A program made the position numbers and the translations under genes. This document shows, one piece after another, positions 10,038-18,720 of a stretch of DNA of 24,922 bases (positions within the stretch are counted from its first letter, which is position 1; each line of letters starts with the position of its first letter). Source of the DNA: Magicicada cassinii (lineage: Eukaryota > Arthropoda > Insecta > Hemiptera > Cicadidae); contig JAOXNS010777498.1 in the NCBI GenBank assembly GCA_028571305.1, positions 1-24,922 on the forward strand, written 5' to 3'. The notes below the pieces were generated by a model. It did no database searches and was not told where the DNA came from. It saw only the letters and a list, made by a program, of their open reading frames with translations.

Positions 10038-10175
10038 CCTTAATTCCTTAATTAATTAATCGATCTCAATTAATACTTAATCTGTCGTCTAATTAATTAA
10101 TTCGATTTTAAAATTAATTTGTGTCTGCCTCCAGCAATCTTTTCATTTCTTCTTTTCATTTTTGGTAACTTAATT
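10038..10175. repeat. Cluster of TAATTA/TTAATTAA palindromes
   Basis: Within about 140 bases there are several blocks built from TTAATTAATTAA, AATTAAT and TAATTAATTAATT, separated by unrelated short spacers that include an ATCGAT. TAATTA is the core site of many homeodomain proteins, so an old regulatory cluster is possible. It is equally possible that this is just AT-rich simple sequence. The repetition itself is directly visible; any function is inference. Confidence 0.45.
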
Positions 10176-10739
10176 AATTATTCGTCATATCTGAAAAAAG
10201 CCCGAAAATTTTCTTACTTTACATAACATTCAAGCAATAACATACAAAATACACGTGCTAAATATTAAGTTATCAACGTTGACCTACTTTGATTTATTTA
10301 AAAGATTTCATTGGTTGTGTACGGTATGACCGCGGAAGTACGCGGATGCCATGCCTTTTTAGGAAAAGATCTCAAAACAAACGGAAGTGAAGAACAATGA
10401 ATAAGCGGATCATTTTTATTTACTTCGACGTTCTTTGTGATTATGATAATAATAAGAATGATACAAAATTTTGATTGAAAAAGTGATATTTATAGGTAAT
10501 AATCGAGTAACCAAGAAGTCAAACGCGTCTAGACTATCGGATCAGGTTTTATAAATCAGGTTTTCTAGCTGTACCAATAGGCTAATGTTGGTATGTTAGC
10601 GAACCTGGAGTCCTGAATAAGCAACACAATGAACGTATAGTGGCTCTTGCAGATACTGAAGGGTTGCACATAAACCGAATATTATTGACATTCGAGAGGA
10701 GTCGAATATGTTTGACGTACACAATAAAATATGTACACT
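10176..10739. other. AT-rich to mixed stretch, nothing identified
   Basis: No recognisable element. A small hairpin ATTCGA-GAGGAG-TCGAAT lies near 10690-10710. From about 10590 the base composition becomes less AT-rich towards the unidentified block that follows. Confidence 0.4.
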
Positions 10740-11290
10740 CGTGGCTTCAGCGGAGGGCTGTCTCAAGTCAGTTGTGCAAGAACCTTCTTTCATGAGGCGC
10801 CCGTCCCGGATACACGAGCTGGTACTGGCAGACCAACGCTGAGCTGTCAGGGGTGCCGCGTAGAAGGCAAAAGCGCTAACCAACCGGTCATGGAAGATGA
10901 AAGGTACGTAAAGGTATCTCGCTGTTATTCGGATAAGGGCATTAAGGATATTCCCGTCGTCACTGGTTAAGGGTATTAGATCACACAAAAAACGATCGGC
11001 TGAGTACCTCACTTGCTGAGATCCTCTCCCCCTACCTACAAAACAGTAGGTGCACACCCAACCACAATCACACGACCTTGAAAAACGGGCGTTAGCCCGT
11101 GAGACAGCATGATTTTTGCAGTCATTGGAGGAGTCACTCCGGAGCTCTTGAGCCCCGTCCCCTCATCAGCTACAGCTACAGAGGGAATTGAAAAATTACC
11201 TTCGGAAAGCCGCGTGGACGGCCCGATAGACGGACGGTGGTAGGTGTGTCTTGTTGTCCGAGATTGTGTCCGAAAACCGCGTCAATTTCT
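10740..11290. other. Unidentified CpG-rich block, probably part of a repeat
   Basis: This half kilobase is clearly richer in G, C and CpG than its surroundings. The minus strand has a 153-codon frame overlapping it (10596-11057), and a second open stretch on the plus strand (10731-10970) overlaps that in antisense. Neither translation shows a domain I recognise. A short hairpin ACGGGC-GTTA-GCCCGT lies at 11085-11100, next to GTGAGACAGC and a GGAGTCACTCC palindrome (about 11128-11138). The composition, the absence of coding periodicity visible by eye, and its place among transposon remnants suggest a non-coding or 5' region of a mobile element. A host CpG island or an exon of an unfamiliar gene is not excluded. 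Confidence 0.4.
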
Positions 11291-11469
11291 TCAGGTTTTG
11301 CGCGGCCTTGTGTTTCCAGCATTAGAAAGTTAGATCGTGCGTCTCCGCGACCAAGAAAGCGGTGGGTACTGCAACAGACAATCTGCTCGATACGTCAAGT
11401 GTAGAAGAAGAAACAGAATATCTATCTTAGATGTTTCCTTGAGTTTATCCAACCAGTCTTTTCTTCTTC

Positions 11470-12690
11470 ATCGTTGTTCGTTACCGAATGTCGTGACCTG
11501 TTGTATCAAAGAAGCATTTTTCTCCACGTGTCTCATAGCATCCTCCATTGGCAAAGTTGACATGCCTTGACGTGCATTAACGTGGAGTACTTGTACAGCT
11601 TCCGTCGTTCCAAGCTCCTCGCTGCAAACCTCGTTCTTCGTCGTACATGTTCTCCTGGGTCTAACCCGTTTCCGACTTTCAGTTGGGCCCAGTATAACGA
11701 TCTCAGTGATTCGTTCCACGTGGTGGGCCATACTTCCATGAGACGTTTCATACTTACGTTATATCCATGCGTTGCGTTGCATTGTTTTGGCGGGGCGTTG
11801 TTGCGCCCGTGGCTTGATTGTAGCTTCCGGGTCGTGCGCGATGACTGCCAGGTGAAAACTGTGCTGGTCGTTCTTAAGGGTGCCTAAAACTGGGATAGGA
11901 CACGCCCACGCTATTATTCACTAGATTGTCTGTTTTTTGTAGCAACGCGAATATTTATAGCATTGCCTGTGGTGCCGGCGCCGTTCGTCCGATACAGTTG
12001 GCGTGTTGGTATGGTTCCCAAATTGTATTGTCTACACGAATTTTCCTCCCGATATCTTCATTTCTAAAGCACTGGCGCCTGGCACCTCACGAGACCTGTG
12101 CCAGAAGTCAGTTTCCATTGCTTTGAGCCTTTACGAGTTTCTTTGTAGTATCCTAAAGTTTCAGAGCCGTAGATGGCAGAGTTTTGACTGACAGAGCTAT
12201 GCTTTTAACTCTCAGAGCTAAGATGGCAGAATAAATTATCTTCTCGTTTTTGTGGGTTACCTTGTCACTCGAGAGCACAGAATTTAGCTGTCCTACGCCA
12301 TTGTTTTAACTTGGTCCGTAAATCAGACTGACGGACAAGGTCTATTCCTCGCATTTGGTAGAAGCTGGTCTTTATCGTCTATTTTCAGTTTACACGGAAT
12401 TGAAGCATACGTTCCACGGGCAGCCCACGGTATTCGTAATATTTTTCGACAGCATGTCTTTCAAAAGTTCTATTTCTACTTCGACGCCCAGAGACCACTG
12501 TGTCAATTCTTCGGCGGCAATTTAAGCTAAAGTGCCTTGAGAAGCCTCGTTTATATTTTTTTTCTTACTTGATGATCTACTTTAGTTAATTTTAGTATTG
12601 TTGATTTTCCCATTTCTATCCGTCGCTTGATTTCCTTTACACTGTCAACGACCATCAGCTGGCATTTACTTTTACTGACTTTAAGATCTG
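11470..12690 (-). mobile_element. LINE reverse transcriptase remnant, long and badly decayed
   Basis: Read on the minus strand from high to low coordinate: LKVSKSKCQLMVVDSVKEIK followed by RRIEMGK (12609-12684). It matches the block after the palm in LINE reverse transcriptases (LKVNxxKSKxMVV...). Then come IYGSETL (about 12158-12177; usual LYGSETW), KQWKLTSGTG (near LEAVEMDFxRR), and RNEDIGRKIRVDNTI (about 12021-12070; usual RNxxIRxKxxV). Further down, MAHHVERITE and ESRKRVRPRRT (about 11640-11735) resemble GHVxRMxE and GRRKRGRPRxTW. The distance from YGSET to RPRRT is about 500 bases, well over the usual 300 or so. Either there is an insertion near 11750-11990 or the last part is a second copy. 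Many stops and frame changes are present. The palm YADD itself is not readable. Confidence 0.75.
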
Positions 12691-13299
12691 CCTCAGAGCT
12701 GTAACATTCAGTTCGTTGTTTTGTACAACAAAGAGTCCATTCCGCCTGTTCTTCTGTGCGTACCTATTAGCTTAGGAACAAGCGTTGTCACTAACCCACC
12801 TTTCAGGTAAATTTCGTTTCTACGTATTTTCAGAAAGGACTTCGTGAGGTAGCTGAGGCGCTTCAGCCCATTCGGATGTACATGTAGGAACGTTATTATT
12901 ATTTCCTTTGTTGTCATTATCATAAACATGATTATTTCATATACGAGATGACGTAGTTCTATATTGTTGACGTAGACAACATAATTTTGCTTTCATTTAT
13001 GCAGCGAGTGTGTCTGTAAGGATGCCGGCACGTCACACGCACACGGCACACCCGCACTAACCTTGGACGGGTGCTATATTTGTGCGCAGCGATTCCATTT
13101 TGAGACGCAATATTTTGTACGCTTCCGCATAGCCGGGATTGTTCAACTGAAAGCTTTAAAACAATATCGGCGAATCTGTATTTTCATAGTAATCAACACT
13201 TCTTACTTCGCTCTGCAGTGAATCGACAAAATTAACTAGCCTTTTATCGTTTTCTGCAGTGGTAGATGAAACGATAAAATAAATTAAGAAGAATATGGG
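12691..13299. other. Unassigned stretch, mixed composition
   Basis: No recognisable coding motif. It may include the lost upstream part of the antisense LINE ending at 12.69 kb. 13020-13130 is CpG-rich with ACACGCACACGGCACAC. No RNA gene seen. Confidence 0.4.
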
Positions 13300-13720
13300 A
13301 AAAGTAATATTGCGATTCAGGATAATGAAGGAAACACGATTACGGAATTGATATATGCAGACGACACAACCGTCTTGGCAGACACAAGAAGCACTGCGCT
13401 ATAATTTGAACATATCATTCGCACTGATGAATGATTTAAGAGTAATATGAAGATAAATGTGATAAAAGACTATAATGATGTTTAGTGCAAGTAAGTGGAA
13501 AACAAAGCAAATGCGGAGTTTTAAATATTCGGGAAGATAATTAGGAAATAATTAGGAAAAAAATGAAAGAACCAAAACGCAAATAGATAGGGAAGTGTAT
13601 TCATACAAGGAAAATACTGTACATTTGTAGGAAAAAAGAAATATCAAAGGAAAAGCGAGTTACAGAGAAGTGATTATGCCAACAATTATGCATACACCAC
13701 CGAATCCTGAACGCTAATAC
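13300..13720 (+). mobile_element. LINE reverse transcriptase palm and thumb remnant
   Basis: The plus strand shows the intact-looking catalytic motif ELIYADDTTVLADT at 13345-13386, including both aspartates of YADD. It is followed by MKINVIKD (usual: LKINVxKTK) and SGRIIRK near 13530-13550 (usual: FxYLGSxI). Then come the EIxxRIxxA-like segment and EVIMPTIMH at 13666-13692 (usual: xVxPTLLYG). The order and spacing match the RT palm-to-thumb region of arthropod LINEs. Stops and frame changes interrupt it, so it is inactive despite the conserved motif. The YGSETW box that should follow is not readable. Confidence 0.82.
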
Positions 13721-14584
13721 AGTAGTTTATTATAAACGACATTCAACATTGTTATAAAACAATTTTATTTATTTTCTATTGTTGTTGTGTTAGCAATTTA
13801 ATTAAACTGCATAATTTTTGCCTTACTTCTTACTGTAAATAGGCGTAGAGATTATGTTAAAAAGTTGTCATTGTGTATATTATTTTTGAACCTTTTTAAT
13901 TAGTAATTTGCATCTACATTTACAAAATCACAAATTCTGATTAACATTATTTAACTCAACGGTCAATAATTACGTACAGAAATTCGAAAATCCTATAATT
14001 AAAATGCACATAAACACGAAAAACAGAACCACAGAAGTATGCTCAACCCATTGAGTGAGTTTAATAAACATTTTAACTCTACACAAGTTCGAGACCTCCC
14101 GACGATCGATTAACTGGGGTACAAAAATAACTTGACGTTGGGTACTACATCTGAGCGGAGCGTTACATTCTTCCTGCATGCGCTTATGAAATCAAAATGA
14201 CTTCCGGCTAATAATCTGTAGGCAACTTTCAAATTCCTCCGCAGTCTTTCTTTACCAAGCTGCTTGTTGCTTTGCTCGCTACTAGCCGATTGTGTACTTC
14301 TGCCCCATACAGACGGATCCCACTTATAATACCGAACTCGTTGACGGTTGCGTTGACGGTTTCCTGAATGTTTTAATAGTCAGAGACTTCTTTACTGCGA
14401 TACAAGCTGCGGTTAATGGTATCCAATCCTTAGTAACACCTCTCTATGCAGTGGGAACAAAACTAAGTTTCATTGGATTCTCTTTTCCCTTGGATTGTGG
14501 GATTAGCGCAAAACCGGTACTAAAATTATTTCAGCAGCTCTGTATCTAGAATTTCGTTTCACTCCATTAAATTTTTGATCGATA
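13721..14584. other. Unassigned stretch between two plus-strand LINE pieces
   Basis: 13740-13980 is strongly AT-rich. 14200-14550 is less so and has an 85-codon frame on the plus strand (14292-14549) without recognisable domains. If the LINE pieces on either side came from one copy, this would be an insertion, but no target duplication or terminal repeat is apparent. Confidence 0.35.
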
Positions 14585-14795
14585 AAAAGTATACTGCCAA
14601 ATATGCAAAGAAGAATTTTGAAATACTTTGGCCACATCTTAAGATGGGACGGATTGGATGTTCAAGGCAAAGTAGGTGGAAAGAGCAAGCTGAAACATTG
14701 ACAAACTTATCAGTAGTATAGAGGATATTATGGGAAGCTTGGATAAAATTAACTGCTCACGATGTTCGAAAACGAACAACAGCGAAAAACAAGGA
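14585..14795 (+). mobile_element. LINE remnant, reverse transcriptase C-terminal tail (FGHI-type)
   Basis: The plus strand reads MQRRILKYFGHILRWDGLD, then VQGKVGGK, and in another frame RWKEQAETLTNLSV ... ILWEAWIKLTAHDVRK. This is the tail of a LINE family whose usual text is RRLxFFGHIxRxDGLExxIxxGKxxGxRxRGRxxxRWxDQIxxLTxLSLxEAxRxAxDRxxWRxxVHDV. The RGR block between the two readings is lost with the frame change. Only the last 70 residues or so remain. It differs from the GRPRxRW tails with EAKAH or GTG endings elsewhere in the window, so it is a further family. Confidence 0.8.
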
Positions 14796-15052
14796 AGATA
14801 TGATACTACGACTGATAACCCGTATACCAGTTTCACGCTGTTTTGGAAACCGGTTTTTATTTCCTTGACAAAACAACTCCTGAGCTTTGTTTGCAGCACG
14901 CTTTGTTTATCATTTTATTAAATTACGTGTTATTGTCATAATACACCACCAAACCGGAGGTACTGCTTACCAAAATTGGATATTCTTTATCACTACCTTC
15001 TAAACTATCAGTTAAAAAATTCATACAGCGTACAACTGACTGTGTGTGTGCG
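14796..15052. other. Unassigned stretch ending in a GT/G run
   Basis: No coding motif. It ends in GTGTGTGTGCG followed by a run of G, which leads into the candidate non-autonomous transposon next to it. Confidence 0.4.
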
Positions 15053-15553
15053 TGGGGGGGGGCATGGATCATTACCCCCTGTATAGACAAGGGGGTAATG
15101 AAGATCTCGTCGGTAATGCATGGATTACCTACGCGGGGGTGGCAGGGTGTCAATTCTCCTCCTCCCCAGAGCTATTAAAAATATCAGCGAAATTCCAAAA
15201 TCGGTTGACGTAGATTTACTGTATTTCTAAACCAGTTACGCGTCTCAAAATAAGGCTTATAAATAATTCTAGAAATAAATGGAATTACAGAATTGGTAAA
15301 TTAATAAAATGAAATTAGATTTTCCTTGATAATGACAATCACTCTCAACACTTGGTGAGTAACGTATGAATTTACAACAAATAGGCCTACGTCACGTCGG
15401 GTACTCAAAAACGTTTAGGCACAAAGAATTTATAAAATGCATTTATAAAACTACAAGGAAAGAATCCTGAATTGTCAGTTGTCCTGAGAAAAATAGGGAT
15501 TCCATCCTTTAAGATAGGCTCACCCCCTTCCACAGCTCCTAGTTACGCCACTG
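15053..15553 (-). mobile_element. Possible hAT-like non-autonomous DNA transposon
   Basis: On the minus strand the right edge reads CAGTGGCGTAACTAGGAG, starting at 15553. CAGTGGCGTA-type ends are common on hAT-like elements and are followed, as here, by a G-rich stretch (GGAAGGGGGTGAG). The proposed left edge is the run of G after a GTGTGTGCG tract, but no good inverted copy of the terminal repeat is visible there. The left end is therefore eroded or wrongly placed. Both proposed edges touch GT/GC microsatellite, which would hide an 8-base target duplication. The interior has no transposase and contains a perfect hairpin (15070-15100). Only the right terminus is sequence-supported; the extent is inferred. 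Confidence 0.35.
15070..15100. repeat. Perfect 11-base hairpin (CATTACCCCCT / AGGGGGTAATG)
   Basis: The two 11-base arms at 15070-15080 and 15090-15100 are exact reverse complements around a 9-base loop. A related GTAATGCATGGATTAC palindromic stretch follows at about 15112-15127. It may be a subterminal repeat of the candidate element here. Confidence 0.85.
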
Positions 15554-15554
15554 T

Positions 15555-15574
15555 GCGCGCGCGCGCGTGTGTGT
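15555..15574. repeat. (GC)n(GT)n microsatellite
   Basis: GCGCGCGCGCGTGTGTGTG directly abuts the CAGTGGCGTA end described for 15053-15553. Confidence 0.9.
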
Positions 15575-15689
15575 GATTGCTTGTAACATCGTCATCATCA
15601 TCACGACTATAGCCTACATCACCAAAACACAACGATACAGAGTGACGTAGACGTTCGAAAAACGCGCAAAGTAACAGTGCAGTCGACTG

Positions 15690-15832
15690 GATAAAGGAAA
15701 TGTGACAAAGTTCATAAGACGGGTGATGGGAGATTAGTGAAGAAGGCACGAAACGATCGTCAAAAAAGTAATAGAAGAACTGGACGACCGATAATGAGAT
15801 GGAGATGTCGTACCGAATTGTAAGGTTGGTCA
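15690..15832 (+). mobile_element. LINE remnant, reverse transcriptase tail (RRTGRP-type)
   Basis: A continuous plus-strand reading contains TGDGRLVKKARNDRQKSNRR followed by TGRPIMRWRCRTEL and a stop. It corresponds to the LINE tail GHVxRMDDxRLxKKAxxxxPxGRRRTGRPxMRWRDxVE. The GHV box upstream is degraded. Only about 45 residues are recognisable, and everything 5' is missing. The GATGATGATG-like run upstream (minus-strand reading at 15590-15604) is unrelated simple sequence. Confidence 0.6.
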
Positions 15833-16694
15833 TGAACGGAGAATCTCCTGAATCAAGAGATGAGGAAATTCTTCTGTTGTACAAAGTTAAGTCTATCGCC
15901 GTGGTCTCCTTGAGGAATTGTCATCAGACATCTCTTTGGTCATCGATCAGTATTTACAAACATAAAATACAAATCCAATTGTAAACCGAAAATACTGAGT
16001 CAATGTGGAACCTATCGCGTTTTTAAAATCACGATATATTGGAAACACCTACTGACAATATATCGCAGCTCAACCCTTTTGCAAAGCCACAACTAAAATA
16101 CAGTACTCAACACTATTGCCAACATATACGATAAATTCAAACCGTTGCCACGAAAAACGAACGAGGTGTACACAAACAAGATGTCTCAAAAGTAGCGTAA
16201 ATGTGTTTATTGATATTTTCCTATCGCACAATGTGTAGCATAAAATTTATTACATCAAAAAGCGTATTTTATCAAATCCAAAAAGATGTTTATATGTATA
16301 CGTACGCTTCAAAGTAAAAATATTATACGGGGTAGAGTAAAGAAAATAAGGAAAGAACTTTTATGCAGAGCCTGTGTAGGCAACAACGACGAACAGTTTA
16401 GTAGCTAAAGTAGGGCCCGTACATTCGATTGCATGTGAAGCTGTCTGCAGCTAACAAGAGACTTTAAAATCCGAACTGAATATTTATACAAAAAAAAAAA
16501 AATAGTAACGTTTTCCATTATAAACAAGGCATTACAATGGTACGGGGGCGGTAAACAGGACAAAAATATTTATATACTGCAAAATAAAGCATCATCCACG
16601 TCTATAAGACGGAGCTAATTTTTTTTTTATTTTATCAAAATTATTACTTTTCCATGTGGAAAAATGTAATATGTATACATATCATTATTCATAC
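15833..16694. other. Unassigned AT-rich stretch
   Basis: No recognisable motif. It contains an A run at 16490-16501 and a T run near 16620-16628. 16280-16350 is AT-rich with TATGTATACGTA. No transposon ends found. Confidence 0.4.
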
Positions 16695-16885
16695 TCAGAC
16701 ACGCAAGATCTCCCAAAAATACTAGAGTGGCAAGCACTAGACCAAACAGAGGAGACCAGCTTTGGCATGATAAACCTATCAGAGAGGTAAGAGAGCTAAG
16801 GGAGAAGACCGTTAGAAGATCTAGTAGAATAGAATCTGTACAAAGAAAAGTCCGAAAACTCGGAATAGTGATAAAGCGAACATGA
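16695..16885 (+). mobile_element. Possible LINE tail remnant (weak)
   Basis: About 55 uninterrupted codons on the plus strand are very rich in arginine and lysine. They include RPNRGDQLWHDKPIREVREL and REKTVRRSSRIESVQRKVRK then LGI. The second part can be laid over the LINE tail pattern GRRxVGRPRxxWxDSVxxDLRKLGI, with SVQRKVRKLGI matching the last ten positions fairly well. The GRP core itself is not preserved and no GHV box is visible upstream, so this could be coincidence. Confidence 0.35.
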
Positions 16886-17432
16886 GGAGTATGAAAATAA
16901 CAAATGGTTATTAATTGTTAAAAACACTTATAGGCCGGCCGGCCTAACAACAGAAAACTAGAGTATTGTTATTACTAAATGTGTATAACTTTGTCGTGTT
17001 TTGTCTGAACTTTTGTTAATATACGTTTATTGTATCATAAACGTAACGGTGTTGTTTAATTGTGTTGTGCGTTAATAATAGACGTTGATTGGTGTCTACG
17101 GATTAGCCTTAGTCCATCGTGTATCACTAAACAATGTTTCCTTGATAACGTAATCAAAACGTTTTTAGTATCCACGTGTTCACCCACCACCGCGCTTAAC
17201 TCCCTTTGTGATAAAATTTGGGTCTCTTCTCGGTCTTAATGTTGTTCACACTCGAACTTTACACTAGAGGTACCAAACGTCAATGACATGGGACTGCCGC
17301 ACACCAATAACTTTGTATTTTTGTCGCTAACCACATGTGGCATGTTTAGTAGGCCATATAATAATAACTACTGTATTTATACACTGCTATTGTAATTTTG
17401 TCAATAATTGTACCAACAATACTACAAGCAAT
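16886..17432. other. Unassigned stretch
   Basis: No coding or RNA feature. It holds a perfect 16-base palindrome TAGGCCGGCCGGCCTA at 16931-16946, unusual in AT-rich surroundings. Confidence 0.4.
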
Positions 17433-17443
17433 GATAATGATGA

Positions 17444-17476
<33 letters not shown>

Positions 17477-17512
17477 TGACAACGTCAATATAATAATAAT
17501 AATAATAATAAT
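17433..17512. repeat. Compound trinucleotide microsatellite (GAT/GAC then TAA)
   Basis: Imperfect GATGATGATGAC leads into a (GAC)n block, then after ten or so bases a (TAA)n block ends at 17512. Right after this the SINE begins. Confidence 0.95.
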
Positions 17513-17758
17513 CGCGCCTGGATACTAATCTAGAGGTCCCGGGTTCGCTTCACGGCCATACCATAAAATCAAGTGCGTTTTTCAAATCGATTCAGCCTGT
17601 GAAAATGAGTACGTGGGATAATCGTGCGGTAATAACGGGCGGCTGAATTGTAGTTCTGGCCACACTACCTTTCTAGTATGCTGAACGTCTCACATAAGGT
17701 AGCCTAACTCCTAGACTGCTTAGACGGTAACAGGGAAGCAATAATAATAATAATAAAT
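17513..17758 (+). mobile_element. tRNA-derived SINE, 5'-incomplete, with (AAT)n tail
   Basis: The start reads GCGCCTGGATACTAATCTAG then AGGTCCCGGGTTCGCTTCAC. This looks like the anticodon-arm to T-arm half of a tRNA, with a recognisable RNA polymerase III B box (GGTTCGCTTCA against consensus GGTTCGANTCC) at 17542-17552. The A box expected about 40 bases upstream is not there; (TAA)n occupies that position. The body (about 17560-17737) is a tRNA-unrelated region containing GTGGGATAATCGTGCGG, ACGGGCGGCTGAATTG and CTGCTTAGACGGTAACAGGG. It ends in (AAT)n, the tail used for priming by a partner LINE. Without its A box this copy should not be a pol III template. The family name is unknown to me. 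Confidence 0.75.
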
Positions 17759-18399
17759 ATAATAAGTGATTTGACAGTTTAAAGGTTCCAAATATTCAGA
17801 ACGGCAATTATTTTTTATATTTTTTTAATACTCAAGAGGCTTAATACAATGTCATTCGTCCTCTTGTTACGAATTCTAGTGTTGTTCCCTGATGCTGATG
17901 AGAGCACTGCTCTTATTCACATGTTCCCAGTCTATAACTGATTCTGTTTCCTACACAAGACGCGTGTAGCAGACGGTTCCAGTGACTGTATTACTGCAAC
18001 AATAGCTTGTCTGATATCAAGCGTTCCTCTCTATCACAGGCTGGTCCACTTCTTGTTTGAACTTTATTCTCTGAATTCTTCAAAAATTTCATCTTTTAAG
18101 AAGGTTTTGTTGATGAATGATTTAATGGTATGAAAAAGTTTAGTTACAGATGTTGAAATAGTTTTAGTTTTCTTTCGGTTAAGAAGTTTGCTAAATTGCA
18201 TGGTGCGGAACGATCTACTGAAATTTGATTTAATTCTTTAAGGTAGTCAGAGTATAGCTAGTGTAAACATCTCCGTTGCTGTTATTGGCTGTTCAACCCT
18301 AGACTCAGTCACTTATGGTATAAATGTTCCAACTATGCATCTCTATATTTTCGATGTGTTCTCGACAAGCATGTTTTTGTTTTTCCCAAACCTATATTT
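17759..18399. other. Unassigned stretch, possibly decayed LINE 3' region on the minus strand
   Basis: It follows, on the minus strand, the reverse-transcriptase palm at 18.40-18.72 kb and may hold that copy's tail. I see no GHxxR or GRPR motif to confirm it. No other feature. Confidence 0.35.
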
Positions 18400-18720
18400 T
18401 AATTAGCTGATTAATCGTGTAGCCTTAAATGTTTCCATTTGCACTTCCTCCATCAGATTTCTTTCACTACTTATATAGGCTCTCATGGAGGTAAGTGACA
18501 TTACTTGTTCATTGAGACTCTCTTCTGATTCCAGTTTGCATTTTACAGGATATTCAGCGGTTGTCATACAGTTGTTTTTTGTTATGGATACACCCATGCT
18601 ATGTCCTCAAGGAACCGTTCTTAGTGACGACTTTGAAGGTTGACTTTGCTCTCAACTGTTAAAGCCGCGTCATCAGTACATAGGATACATTACCTTCACC
18701 TTAGACTCACAAGAGTCAGT
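18400..18720 (-). mobile_element. LINE reverse transcriptase palm remnant
   Basis: On the minus strand, ILCTDDAALTVESKVNLQ (about 18637-18690) is the catalytic palm motif of a LINE reverse transcriptase (usual: LRYADDAVLIAESExDLQ), with Cys-Thr for Tyr-Ala but both aspartates kept. It is followed in a second frame by MGVSITKNNC (usual: MxISxxKTKxM), then YPVKCKLESEESLNEQVMSL and MRAYISSERNLMEEVQMETF and KATRLIS. That matches a family reading EPxRCKLExDxxxIEQVMxFxYLGxxISSxRxxxxEVxxQxxKAxRISG. The order and spacing are right. The YGSET thumb box that should follow below 18400 is not readable. The copy is broken by frame changes. Confidence 0.85.

Noticed and set aside
10596-11057. 153-codon minus-strand frame as a real host gene
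   Set aside because: No domain or composition typical of a protein, overlapped by an antisense frame, and surrounded by repeats. It is kept only as part of an unidentified block.
15543-15884. 113-codon minus-strand frame
   Set aside because: It is antisense to the plus-strand LINE tail at 15690-15832 and its Asp run comes from a TCATCATCATC repeat.
17337-17528. Frame with an aspartate run followed by isoleucines
   Set aside because: It translates the GAC/GAT and TAA microsatellites; it is not a gene.
17513-17600. A functional tRNA gene at the B-box-like GGGTTCGCTTC
   Set aside because: No A box, no acceptor-stem pairing, and a long unrelated 3' body with an (AAT)n tail. It is a SINE.
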